The notes beneath the pieces were generated by a model. The model was not told the origin of the DNA and searched no databases. It saw nothing but the letters and a program-made list of their open reading frames with translations. Shown piece by piece: positions 54,802-64,000 of a stretch of 64,000 nucleotides of DNA. The DNA lies in assembly GCA_004369085.1 (NCBI GenBank), contig ML210153.1:124001-188000 (forward strand), given 5' to 3'. A program made the position numbers and the translations under genes. Positions within the stretch are counted from its first letter, which is position 1; each line of letters starts with the position of its first letter. The DNA comes from Coprinopsis marcescibilis. Its lineage: Eukaryota > Basidiomycota > Agaricomycetes > Agaricales > Psathyrellaceae.

Positions 54802-57800
54802 ATGGCGAAAAACGCCACGCTGAATCCTGCTTCGATGCCATTCTTTCCAGGGCTGAAGCACGGTGATAGGGTCGATGGCAGTGGCTTGGGATTTGGAGGA
54901 CAGCACGGTCTCGACAGATACTCGATCTCCAGCATGTCCACCACTTCGATAAATGACTACCGCTCCGCCAGGTCATCTCCGAGTCCCACTCAGCAGAGGC
55001 AAGAAGAGCATCGCGAGCAATCTCCGGTCTCCGTTCAGTCAGGTCGATCTCCTACTGTTCGTCAGGTTGACACCACTCGACCATACTCAGCCACGGACAA
55101 CAGGAACGGTCGTGAAGGCAGCGTGCTGGGCGTCATGAGCACTCTACCTGAGAACGAAGACGTGAATTTCGCTGGTTGGGATTTCAGGACCGCCACGCAG
55201 CCTCCGCGAAGCTCGTTCAACTCGCCGGCCCAAGACATTCGGAACCAATCACCCCCTGTTCCAGCCACAGGACAGGCTGGGCAGCCTTCGTGGGGGCCCT
55301 CGTCGTTCAACTCCGTTTCACCTGTTTCATCACTGGGCTCAGGAAGCCAGCTCATTGTCGGCCTTGACAATCAATTGGATGCGCAGCTTAAGTCGTCGCC
55401 AGTTATTTCCGACATTCTGCGGCGTCTGGTAGAATGCGAATCGTCCAATCGCCAAATCCAGACGGATCTCTCTAGCCTTCATCTCAAAGTTAACCTGCTG
55501 GTTCAGCAAGCCATGGCTAGCGCTCACTCCCAGCCCGAATTTAAGGATCCATTCGCTTCCAGCACTATACCATCAACTCCGAACGGTCATGAGTCCATGC
55601 TAGCACTTGGGCATCGTGCATCTATTGGGAACATTGCACCAAACCAAAGTGTCCCTCCTGACGACAGTGCCAGCATCTCTCAGCGTCTGCAAATACTGAC
55701 TAGCTCAGTCAGCCAACTGTTGGCGATACAAACGGCCCAAATTCCACAGGCCAGGTTCGATGGTGGAAGGAAGTCCACTGCAGGTTTAATTCCGCCGATC
55801 GAAGTTGCTCCCCATCAAGTCGTACCTACAGGCAATGGGAATTCTCCGTTCCTAGGCCATGGTATGCCCAACCGAGCAGACTTGCGCCCGATGCCGCGTC
55901 ACCCGAATCCACCGATGCGAACATGGTCTGCGGGCACCCTCGATCTACCTATCCGTAATATGGAACATGGGGGACCCCGTCCAGATGCATCCCTAGGTGC
56001 CAAACGTCGCTCTGTATCTGGAGTGCTGCGTCGCGACTCCTCCGGTGTATGTATTTCGTCGTTCATGTCCAATCATCGAGATTCTGAAGCATAGACTTAG
56101 CTTATTGACGGTCAAGGAGACTCCCCTATCGTCACCAAATGGGAACAACTCTCGCTATCTCCTGAACTGCTTCGTTCTTTGACAAAGTTTGGGTAGGTTC
56201 TAATGTCTTGAAATTATTATTCGCTTCTCTGAACCTGTTTATAGAATTGGCCCCCCTAATAAAATCCAGCAACGAGCATTGCCTTTCTTATTGCGCGGTG
56301 CAGATATTATTGCACAGGCACCACCAACGCAAGAGCGTATTGCTGCATATGTTATTCCCGCCATTCAGGTTGCGGTGACCCATCTACACATTACCAACCG
56401 TGGTCCCTTCAGCATCATATTGACTACTACGGTTGATCAGGCCACTCAAGCCCAACGCATGGTTCGGGATATTGGAGGCCCCATTGGCGTCAGATCTGCT
56501 CTCGGGGTAGGGACCACTTCCGCCAACAGCGATCTTTCCCATGAACTTCGATTGCTTCAGCAAAATATGCCACACATCTTGTGCGGAACTCCACAAAAGC
56601 TCCATGCTCTATTCACAACTTCTGGCGGACTGAATGGCGCTGATGTTCGATTCCTCGTTCTAGACGAAGTCGACCAGTTAATTGCCAGGAACCTTCACGA
56701 ATTCGTTTTCAACATTGTCAAACTGTTGCCTCCGCCGCGGTCTCGATCTCCTTCCACCAGTACCCCAAGCAACGGATTGGGTCTTCCTCCGCCGACGTTT
56801 ACATCACCGTTTGATCAATCCAGCAATGGAAATGGACGCCGATTCTCTGCGGCTGCTCCATCCCCTGGCCCCCTTGACGCTTCGCCTCTGAGCATTGAAC
56901 GGCAAACTGCCCTGTTCTCCAACACCGTCCCTCAGGACGTACTGAACTTGGCTTCTGCAATCAACCTCAGAGAACCAGTTCGGGTCCTCGTTCGCAGGGA
57001 TGGTAATGTCAGCAGCAGTGAGCCTACGCAGGGATCCAGAGGCTTACGCCAGTTCTATCTCTATCTCGCGTTTACTGCGAGTGGACGCTCGGACTCCGTT
57101 GTCAGCAACGGGGGTCTCGGTATTATTGGATCTGGTAGAGGAGCGACGAATGCAGAGACAACACAGGCTCGTGAATGGAAGTTGGAGGCCCTCGCAGATT
57201 TGTTTGATGACATCGAAAGCAACCAAGTCATCGTCCACGTTGGTGGGATGGCTGCTCTTGACGCCGTCGTGTACAAACTTGCCGCCCGTGGCGTGGAGGC
57301 CATCCCTTTGGTATGTCACAATCAGCTGATCGTTTTAATCTCTGCTGACTGTTCGATTTCAGCATGGCGAGATGAATGCTGGCACCAAACTTGCTGCTTT
57401 GAACAAGTTCCGAGCTCCGGGACCTAGTATTGTGACTCGACACGCAACCAAGGCTCTCATTGTATATGACGTCCAGGTCAAACCACCTGAAGTGCCTCAT
57501 GTTCCGTTGATCATTAACTATGGTAAGTCCCACTTTTGAATGTTCTGGCTTCATAACCTAAGCTCCGTCCCTTTAGATCTACCTAAGGCTGTCGAAGAAT
57601 ACTCTCATCGGTTGGTAACATTGTCTTCATCTTTGACATCGCTGACAATTCCCTTGTAGCGTCGTCGCGGCCATCGCACCAAATTATTCGCGTGCCGGCG
57701 TTGTTATTAATTTTGTTACGGCGACCGGCGGGGACGTTGAGATGCTCAGATCTATAGAATGTTTTTATAAGTAAGTGCTACTTGGTAATCATCTCATCGA

Positions 57801-57927
57801 CACTAATCAATGCTGGTCGTGTTTTTAGAATCAAATGCGTATGTCTCTATTATCTCCCCCCACACCTAGCCCTCTGACCTCTCCTTTGTAGCCTGAAGTA
57901 CCCATGAGCCTCCGTGATATCCTCTAA
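54802..57927 (+). CDS. Degenerate eIF4A-like DEAD-box protein (probable pseudo-helicase) with long disordered N-terminus
   Basis: The first about 430 residues are Ser/Pro/Gln-rich and disordered, with two helical, possibly coiled segments (RRLVECESSNRQIQTDLSSL and ISQRLQILTSSVSQLLAIQT). After two in-phase introns an eIF4A-type core begins: KWEQLSLSPELLRSLTKFGI, PPNKIQQRALPFLLRGADII (Q motif kept). Motif I, normally AQSGTGKT, is AQAPPTQERIAAY: the P-loop is lost. Motif II is DEVD in VLDEVDQLIA. Motif III is FSNTVP. RecA2 keeps IINYDLPKAVEEYSHRV and VVINFVT, but motif VI (HRIGRxxR) is HRVVAAIAPNYSRAG, without the arginine finger. It ends IKCPEVPMSLRDIL, exactly the eIF4A C-terminus. An insert of about 50 residues (SRSPSTSTPSNGLGLPPPTF) splits RecA1. 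Start at 54802 is the first ATG in the open frame. Likely cannot hydrolyse ATP; role unknown. Confidence 0.85.
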
Positions 57928-58208
57928 TCGACGCATCTGTATTCTTGCTGTATCATTACTGTTTCAACTCTGCCGTCTTGCCTCTTTTCACTTTTCAGCC
58001 TCAGGTTCACTCGAATCTGTGCCCTATACCCACCTATACGCGGCACTGTATCAATCTACCAACCAGTCATGTTTCATTACTATGTCTCCAAATGTAGTCA
58101 GTTAGTCTGCTTGCTGTATTTTGTTACTTTTCTTCCAATTTCTTAACCACTGTATTACAAACCCCCTTTCTTGTGTTTTATGTTTAGGAGTGGATCTACT
58201 AATTTGTA

Positions 58209-61200
58209 TTAAAATTGGACAATCCGCAATGTGCCATCTTCGCCGCAGCTAGCCAATTGGTGAACACCGGCCTTTGAAGGGCGCCAGGCAAGTCTGTGAA
58301 TGTGTCCCACATGCGCTAGTCTGCATGACGTGAGATGTCGATTGAGAATTGGATAACCTTGCCACCTACCGTGAATCTACCGTTGAATCGAGCTGCCACT
58401 CCGATTCTACACCAGGACTGCTCGAGTAAATCAACACCGTACCGTTTTCCAGCCCGACGGCCAGTCGAACTCTGAAATGTATTATGTTAGATTGGCGAAT
58501 GCAAACGTTGTAGACACTAACCGCTGGTCCCCATCCTTGGGAGCGAATTCAACAGCGGTAGCAGCCTCAGGGGTTTTGAGTGTTGCGACCGATTCCCAGT
58601 TGACATTATGGTTAGGCGACTTGCGCTTCCATATCCGCACCTAGTATTTGGGATCAGAAGCTAGCAGTAACTTCAGTTCGCACACACATACTGTTTTGTC
58701 ACGGGACGCGGTCGCAAAGATGGCACCGTCGGGAGCCCACGCACAATCCCAGATAATTCTGCCATGAGTCTTATCCCCAGAAATCGGTACAAAACCTGTC
58801 CAGGCACTGTTAGAAGAAGCCTTACGGAATGGCGAAATTTCGTGACCAACCTGCATCATCTTTCAGCTCGAATAGCCTCCAGGTACGATCTCTCGAGACT
58901 GTTAAAACGAGCTTGTCGTCGGGACTGAATGCTATTCGAGTCACGGTAAGAATGTGGCCAGGTAATGGCTGTCCAAAAAGACGGAACGTCTGACTGTCGT
59001 AGACGCGAATAATGGAGTGTTCAGCATTTGTGGACTTGCAACCCGTTGCAATGAAGCGCCGGGAGTTCGAGACTGCGAGAGAGATCGACTGTTGTGGAGT
59101 TAAAAGAGCAAGATGAGCAGTGATCCAAGGCCGCTTACCTCGTATCCGTGTCCAAATACCTTTTCGACTTCAGGCCACAATGTGGAAGACGCGAGCTCGC
59201 CATCGTATGCCCTTCTCGACCAATCAAGTTCACCGACTGCAAGAGCCTGAGATGTACCTATCATCATGTTTTGATTAGGTACCATACAAGTAAGGTATTG
59301 TTCCACACTCACTTTCTCCTATTGCCTTGTTGGACAGGCCAAGAGGCGGTACGCTAGCACCAGCTGGACGAGCGTGCTACAAGAAGCATTAGTTAGACGT
59401 TGACTGATAAGCCAAATCCCGTGCGCACCTCCGCTTCTGGGAATGAGGAAACCTCCAACTTCTCCAGAGATTCCACGAATGTGCGAGGCGCTTCGAAGAC
59501 ACGAACAACCTTCTCGTCTGCAATACTCGCAAACTTGAGGTCGCTTATGAATACAGCATCCAAAAGGTCATAACCGTGAACTTGCGGGCGCGCAAGTTCG
59601 TACCAAGCTGGCCCTCCAGTGTTTATCGTGCTTGGAATCATACCATGGATGCGTGTAGTTTGGTCAAGACTAGGAGAGTTCTTCAGAACAGCGCATGTTG
59701 TGCATATCGTTAAGGTATCGCTTACCCAGTGGAAATCAGATAATCGCCGTCTGGGCTCCAGTCCAGGCCCTTAACGGGCCCACTATGTCCAGAGATTGCA
59801 CCAATCTCTCTCCAGGTCTCGTCGTCGCTACTGTCGCCATTGTGTTCACAACGCCAGCGTCTCCAGCCACCAGACCATCCCCATGCGAGAGCCTCAGTGC
59901 CGGAGTTTGCCCATAGACCGCCGATAAACCCTCCCAAGCGCTGTCCACCGACATCTCCAAACCTTTGATAGTTGATCCAAATCGAAGATCCTTCTTGTCC
60001 AGCAGCTTTACCTATAGATGAAGGTCTCCAAAGAATCAAGGAAGAGTCCGTCGAAGTCGACAGCAATGTCAGTGTCGATGAACTGCTCGTTTTTGGTCTC
60101 CAGTGGAGGGATGTTACACCTGCTTCGTGGCCAATCAAAAGGGCATCAAAGGTGACGGAAAATTGAAGCGTGCTTCCTTCGCGTTAGTTGCTAGCCGCTC
60201 AGGTGGGTACACTCACACTACCTTTCAGAAGATTTAGCCGTCAAAACGTGGCGTTTCAAAGAGATCTGTTTCCCTCCCTCTTCAGCCTCAATGTCACCGA
60301 GTGCAGCCTCGAATGCGTCCAACAGGTCGTCGCTGAGCTCTTCACTCTGTGCAGTTGCGATAGCTTGCAAAGGTTCTATGTTCCAAAGGCGGATGGTGTT
60401 ATCTTGTGAACCAGATGCCAAGACTAGGGGCTGGTCCGCTGAGAATTGTTGGAACTCGAGGCAGCGAATCCAATCTTCATGCCCGCTAAGTGTTGCCGAA
60501 AGTACGAACTGCCAAAAAGACACGGTTCAGTCAGGAACTCGGGAAGAGGGGCAAGAGGTGTAGTACCGTGTCGTCTGATCGCAGCCAAAGTTGAATGTTT
60601 TTGTCTGTTCCTGCAACAGCGAGGATGCTTACTGTGCATCAAGTCGTGCGTTAGTAGGCTAACACGCAAGGGACGGCGGACATACTTTGGCGTTGGCCTG
60701 AAGTTGAAGGGAGTGCCGTCAGAGCTAAGGCCAAGGCATATCGCTTCCCGTAGGACAAAGTTTGTTTCTCCACAAGCGTTCCCTCTAGTGCCGCAAATAT
60801 CAGGTTAATTCACTAACCATGCAGCGGTGCAAGATATCCACCTGTTTCCAAGTCCAATAACTCCCAAACCTTCACCAGAGAATCTGATGCAGTTGTAACG
60901 ACCGTATTTTGATACACAGTTAGGGAAGATATCGGTTTAGCATGCGCTTGCTTCTTGAATACGGCCTTCCACTATAACGCTGATTAGATCGATGCTAGTC
61001 CACCTTGAAAATCCTTGCCTGCCTCCGAATTGATTTGCTGCCAGAGAATCAGAAAACCTTTATCATCCCCGGACACGATCGTTGTGGCACCGCAGAACTT
61101 CAGGCAGGTTACAAGTCCTTCATGACTAGGCAAGGTTTGGGATACACCAGTATCGCGAGCAGGCTGGGAACGGCAAAAATGCTCAGCTGTTAATTAAAGC

Positions 61201-61347
61201 GTTAATTCAGTGAAACCAGGGACTTCTTACGTCTATTGGCCACAATGATATCAAGCTGGACGTCCCAAACGCGACTAGACTGTCTATAGAGTCTGCGCAA
61301 TGGCTGAAACGATTGCATGCTGCTGAAATATAGGCTGTCGAGGTCAT
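58209..61347 (-). CDS. ELP2: Elongator complex subunit ELP2 (WD40)
   Basis: Double WD40-propeller scaffold of Elongator, which modifies wobble uridines of tRNAs. The start MTSTAYISAACNRFSHCADS at 61347 matches the family opening. Propeller 1: LPSHEGLVTCLKFCGATTIV, HAKPISSLTVYQNTVVTTAS, LSGHEDWIRCLEFQQFSADQ and LASGSQDNTIRLWNIE. Propeller 2: LLIGHEAGVTSLHWRPKTSS, FGDVGGQRLGGFIGGLWANS, ISGHSGPVKGLDWSPDGDYL, then the family block WYELARPQVHGYDLLDAVFI, ASIADEKVVRVFEAPRTFVE, GRIIWDCAWAPDGAIFATAS. Ends HQLASCGEDGTLRIVQF. About 15 introns. Identification is firm; not all borders are fixed. It diverges from AcpS across 119 bp. Confidence 0.93.
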
Positions 61348-61466
61348 TCTGATCGTAACACAAGCGCCTTCCAAGAGACACGCTGATCAGCCAAACGAGG
61401 CATGTATGGACATCAGAACCGTGAGAGATGTGTACCTTTGACCGCAACCTGCATGTCCGATCCCAG

Positions 61467-61983
61467 ATGATGGCAATCCTTGGAATTGGTGTCGATATTG
61501 TACATCTGCCCCGCATAGTTTCCATCTTGAAGAAGAGCTATGCAGATAAGTTCGTCAAAAAGATTCTGTCTCCCCAGGAGTATGTTAAATGGGCGTCGCT
61601 CAAGACTTCTGAGGAAGCTGCCCGCGTTCGATTCGTCGCAGTAAGGTGTGCCTCATCGATTCTTTGCGACGATAGGACGACGTGTTTTAACTCACTGTGA
61701 ATATTAGATTCTGTGTAAAGGAGGCGGCATACAAAGCCATATATCCCTCTGCACGTCCTACATGGAAGGAATTCACATATTCAGGTTTGACTGGCGGGGA
61801 AAAGCCATCCCTCAGATATGCCCCACTCAAGCAACTCGATAAGCCTTCCGTTGGCGCTATTCACGTATCTGTAAGCCACGACGGCGACTACGTGTTCTCG
61901 CAAGTTCTTGTAGAAGGTACGAGTCTCCCGTTCTTCACTTTCCCGCCACTCACTTTCCTTTAGCACCGACAGCCTGTCAATGA
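61467..61983 (+). CDS. PPT2: Holo-[acyl-carrier-protein] synthase, AcpS/PPT2 type
   Basis: Transfers 4'-phosphopantetheine from CoA to mitochondrial acyl carrier protein (type II fatty acid synthesis). Starts MMAILGIGVDIVHLPRIVSI (two adjacent Met codons at 61467 and 61470), with the Mg-binding Asp in GVD. Continues KFVKKILSPQEYVKWASLKT. After the intron the second signature FCVKEAAYKAIYPSARPTW appears, then GAIHVSVSHDGDYVFSQVLV. The end is either an open run to 61963 or a short terminal exon (VEAPTACQ) ending 61983, the form given. About 140 residues, small as expected for AcpS. Confidence 0.88.
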
Positions 61984-62104
61984 ACAAAATGTGTGCCGGT
62001 TGCCCCAGTCACCCAACAGTTACACGACTTGAGGGGAGGTCTTGATATTAGTTGGGACGGAGACCCAAGTGTAGAAAGCTAAGTACATGTATGTGCTTGG
62101 ATAT

Positions 62105-63436
62105 CTATCGTGATTCCTGCAGGTCTTCGATTGGCCTCCTCGGCCACCAATCTGGGGTCCAAGGTGCGACAGACAACAGGTTGTCTTCGGGAAGGGCAAG
62201 GTCCAGTCTCATACGACCGTTCTGCGCAGCAGCAGCGTGTTCCAGGCGCAGAAGGGCGAGTCCTACACCATGGACGCTCGTACTTAGCAATTTGCCAGTT
62301 CCGCGAGGCCGAGGTCCTTTCTTTGCACCGCTGGCATCGTTTTCCATTTGTTGGACAGGCTTAATGTCCAGATCGGGCGGAAGCGATGTTGGAAGCGTGA
62401 TTGGCTTGACAGAACTTTTCCAGATGTTGTCAGAGGACAAGGCAAGCAGACATCGTGAACCGCATACCTGGTGACCTCGGGATTGTAGATTATAACGGGG
62501 TGTATTCGTTTACGTACCACGCCGGTATGGTAGGTGCGCACCGTCAGCTCTTGGCCAACATAACACCCTTTTCTGTAGTCGACTTGACGGTCGTTAGCGT
62601 GTATTAATTGGGGCGGAGGTGTATTGGCTTACCTGCTCCCATCATGTCAAGGCTTGAATCCATAGGGAAGGCCTGTAAGGGAGGTATGTCGATATTACCC
62701 TCCGGAACTCCATGTAGCATCCTATGGAGGAGATAGTCGTCCGACGATGCAATGTCATGGGTAGAGGATTCCTGGGCTTGTACAATTTAGGCGACATAAT
62801 AGGCAAACAAAGGGTACACACGTTTCTCCCCGCTACGCACTAGAAGCCTCCTTCCCATTCCAACACCCCGCCTGTCGTGAATGACTCCGGGTGTGGTTCC
62901 CCAGGGCGAACCGCCAGCCTCAACGCTTGGATCCCAAGTAGGTTCCACAGACCCACTTCTTGCCCAAGCCCAAGTCCGTGGGGTCTCCCATATTTTGTCT
63001 TTCTCGGACCCCCAAGCAGCCCAGACGTCGTATTCACCTGATAAGTCGCGTACTTTGACCTTTGACCGGAGCACATGACGCTTCAAGTAGGCGAGTAATG
63101 GAGGTAGGTCTTCATTTGACGATAGTGGCGGCGAGTATTCGATGAGATATGAGGGACCTTTCTTCGATGTGGGATTTGGGTCTGTCCAGATAAACACATC
63201 GTATAAGACTCTTCCCTAGAGATAGACATGAGCTAGCGTCTTGCGTCGGCACTAGCGAAAATGGCCACCTGTGCGTGCAGAAAGGCGGAAAACTGGGGAG
63301 GCTTGACTTGTGATGTCAAAATGCCGTTCAAAAAAACATTTGCATCTGAGCCCGATACCGATATTAGAGCTCGGTTAGCGACTGGGGCCAATGTAGGTGT
63401 TTTGCGGAGGAGAGACTGGATGACGGCTGGAACCAT
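62105..63436 (-). CDS. IBA57: Mitochondrial iron-sulfur assembly factor IBA57 (GcvT-like)
   Basis: Folate-binding GcvT-family protein that acts with ISA1/ISA2 to make 4Fe-4S clusters in mitochondria. Starts [20 protein letters not shown], then [24 protein letters not shown]. After introns: [34 protein letters not shown], and the signature [20 protein letters not shown] (about 62500-62585), where the Cys-containing KGCYxGQE is diagnostic. Ends [15 protein letters not shown]. An apparent weak basic N-terminus fits mitochondrial import. It shares an 82-bp spacer with COA5. Confidence 0.92.
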
Positions 63437-63518
63437 GACGCGTGCGAACCCGATCAGCTCGACAAGTTTTCGCCGGTGGACAGCGTTTGAACCTGACCAC
63501 GACTACGATTTGGCCCAC

Positions 63519-63867
63519 ATGTCTTCATCTTGCCAAAGTCTACTAGCGGCGCTCAAGGACTGTTTATTACACTCTGACTGCGTCGTGAAGAAAGGGCATC
63601 TACCCTCCGAGTGTCTCCGGGAACATTTCGACGAGTTGCCGGAACAGTGCCAATCTCTAAGGAAGGCGACATTCGAGTGTAAACGGGCGATGGTGAGTTC
63701 TAGTTTCCTTTTTGCTCTAAGATAGAAAAGTGACAGCTGGCTATTCCAAGCTGGACATGAGGAAACGTTTTCGCGGTAACATTGTTGGATCCCAGTTCGA
63801 GTATATCCCTCAACAATCCCCGTCCTCGTCACATCTTGAAGGAGGCCCGGAAACGCCCAAGTCATGA
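63519..63867 (+). CDS. COA5: Cytochrome c oxidase assembly factor COA5/PET191
   Basis: Small twin-CX9C-type protein of the mitochondrial intermembrane space required for complex IV assembly. Exons 63519-63692 and 63751-63867 give about 96 residues: MSSSCQSLLAALKDCLLHSD, then CVVKKGHLPSECLREHFDEL, PEQCQSLRKATFECKRAM and, after the intron, LDMRKRFRGNIVGSQ. The Cys spacing and the KRxMLDMRKRFRGN block are diagnostic. The tail ends SHLEGGPETPKS. Confidence 0.94.
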
Positions 63868-64000
63868 TCATTGTCGGAAACTAGTCTCCGTTGCCTTCAA
63901 AACTAGCACCACTTATACAACGCGTTCCCCGATACCCTGTGACTATCTTATGTCCTGGGAATGCCCCGACCGATCCCTGTTCAACCTCGTTTCAATGGAT

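Noticed and set aside
63868..64000. Possible start of a new plus-strand gene (ATG at 63950 or 63963, MPRPIPVQPRFNG)
   Set aside because: Only about 15 codons before the window ends; cannot be supported.
1..64000. Transposons, insertion elements, CRISPR arrays or a clustered biosynthetic or defence system
   Set aside because: No reverse transcriptase, integrase, transposase, terminal repeats, regular spacer arrays or backbone biosynthetic enzymes were recognised; the window is ordinary genic chromosome.

Overview
This window is nuclear DNA of a filamentous basidiomycete, most likely a mushroom-forming agaricomycete. Almost every gene is cut by several short introns (about 45-65 nt) with GT-AG borders and CTNAC-like branch points. 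Genes lie about 2 kb apart on both strands. The gene set is fungal: division-1 chitin synthase, MOB1, an HMG-box regulator, ELP2, SUA5, FMC1, IBA57, COA5/PET191, Spo12, a CNBP-type zinc-knuckle protein and a BTB-like protein of a basidiomycete type. I see no transposon, CRISPR array, rRNA or convincing tRNA gene. All gene models were spliced by eye, so exon borders are proposals.

Layout. 0-9.8 kb: end of an endocytic-adaptor-like gene, the large ARF exchange factor SEC7 (-), deoxyhypusine synthase (+) and a divergent 14-3-3 protein (-). 9.8-14.9 kb: an unrecognised membrane-protein-like gene (-), a six-knuckle CNBP/GIS2 protein (+), COQ10 (+) and a GST-fold protein (-). 15-20.5 kb: chitin synthase (+), a small RING protein (-) and a Spo12-family protein (-). 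21-29.3 kb: a secreted vanadium-haloperoxidase/PAP2-like protein with an apparent frameshift (+), an intracellular GH2 beta-mannosidase (-) and an allantoate-permease-type transporter (-). 29.3-36.5 kb: an AlaX-type tRNA editing protein (+), a RING protein with an acidic tail (-), a second allantoate-permease-type transporter (+) and a NEM1-like phosphatase (+). 36.9-45.5 kb: SNF7 (-), ceramide synthase (-), U1A/MUD1 (+), a DJ-1/PfpI protein (-), MOB1 (+) and a BTB-like protein (-). 45.9-53 kb: DBP8 helicase (-), a DUF302 protein (+), an HMG-box factor (-), SUA5 (-) and FMC1 (-). 53.4-64 kb: an RRM protein (+), a degenerate eIF4A-like protein with a long disordered N-terminus (+), ELP2 (-), AcpS/PPT2 (+), IBA57 (-) and COA5/PET191 (+).

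How the genes fit together. There is no operon-like pathway. The right third is rich in mitochondrial functions (FMC1, SUA5, AcpS, IBA57, COA5). Two divergent pairs there share very short spacers: IBA57/COA5 (82 bp) and ELP2/AcpS (119 bp). ELP2 and SUA5 both serve tRNA anticodon-loop modification, and the AlaX protein serves tRNA proofreading. SEC7, SNF7, NEM1 and ceramide synthase are membrane-traffic and lipid genes.

The most unusual object is the eIF4A-like protein at 54.8-57.9 kb. It keeps the eIF4A fold but has lost the ATP-binding P-loop and the arginine finger, and it carries a roughly 430-residue disordered extension. Other points of note are a DUF302 gene whose intron holds a degenerate copy of the following exon, a 14-3-3 protein with a changed groove residue and no acidic tail, and two family-supported GC-AG introns.
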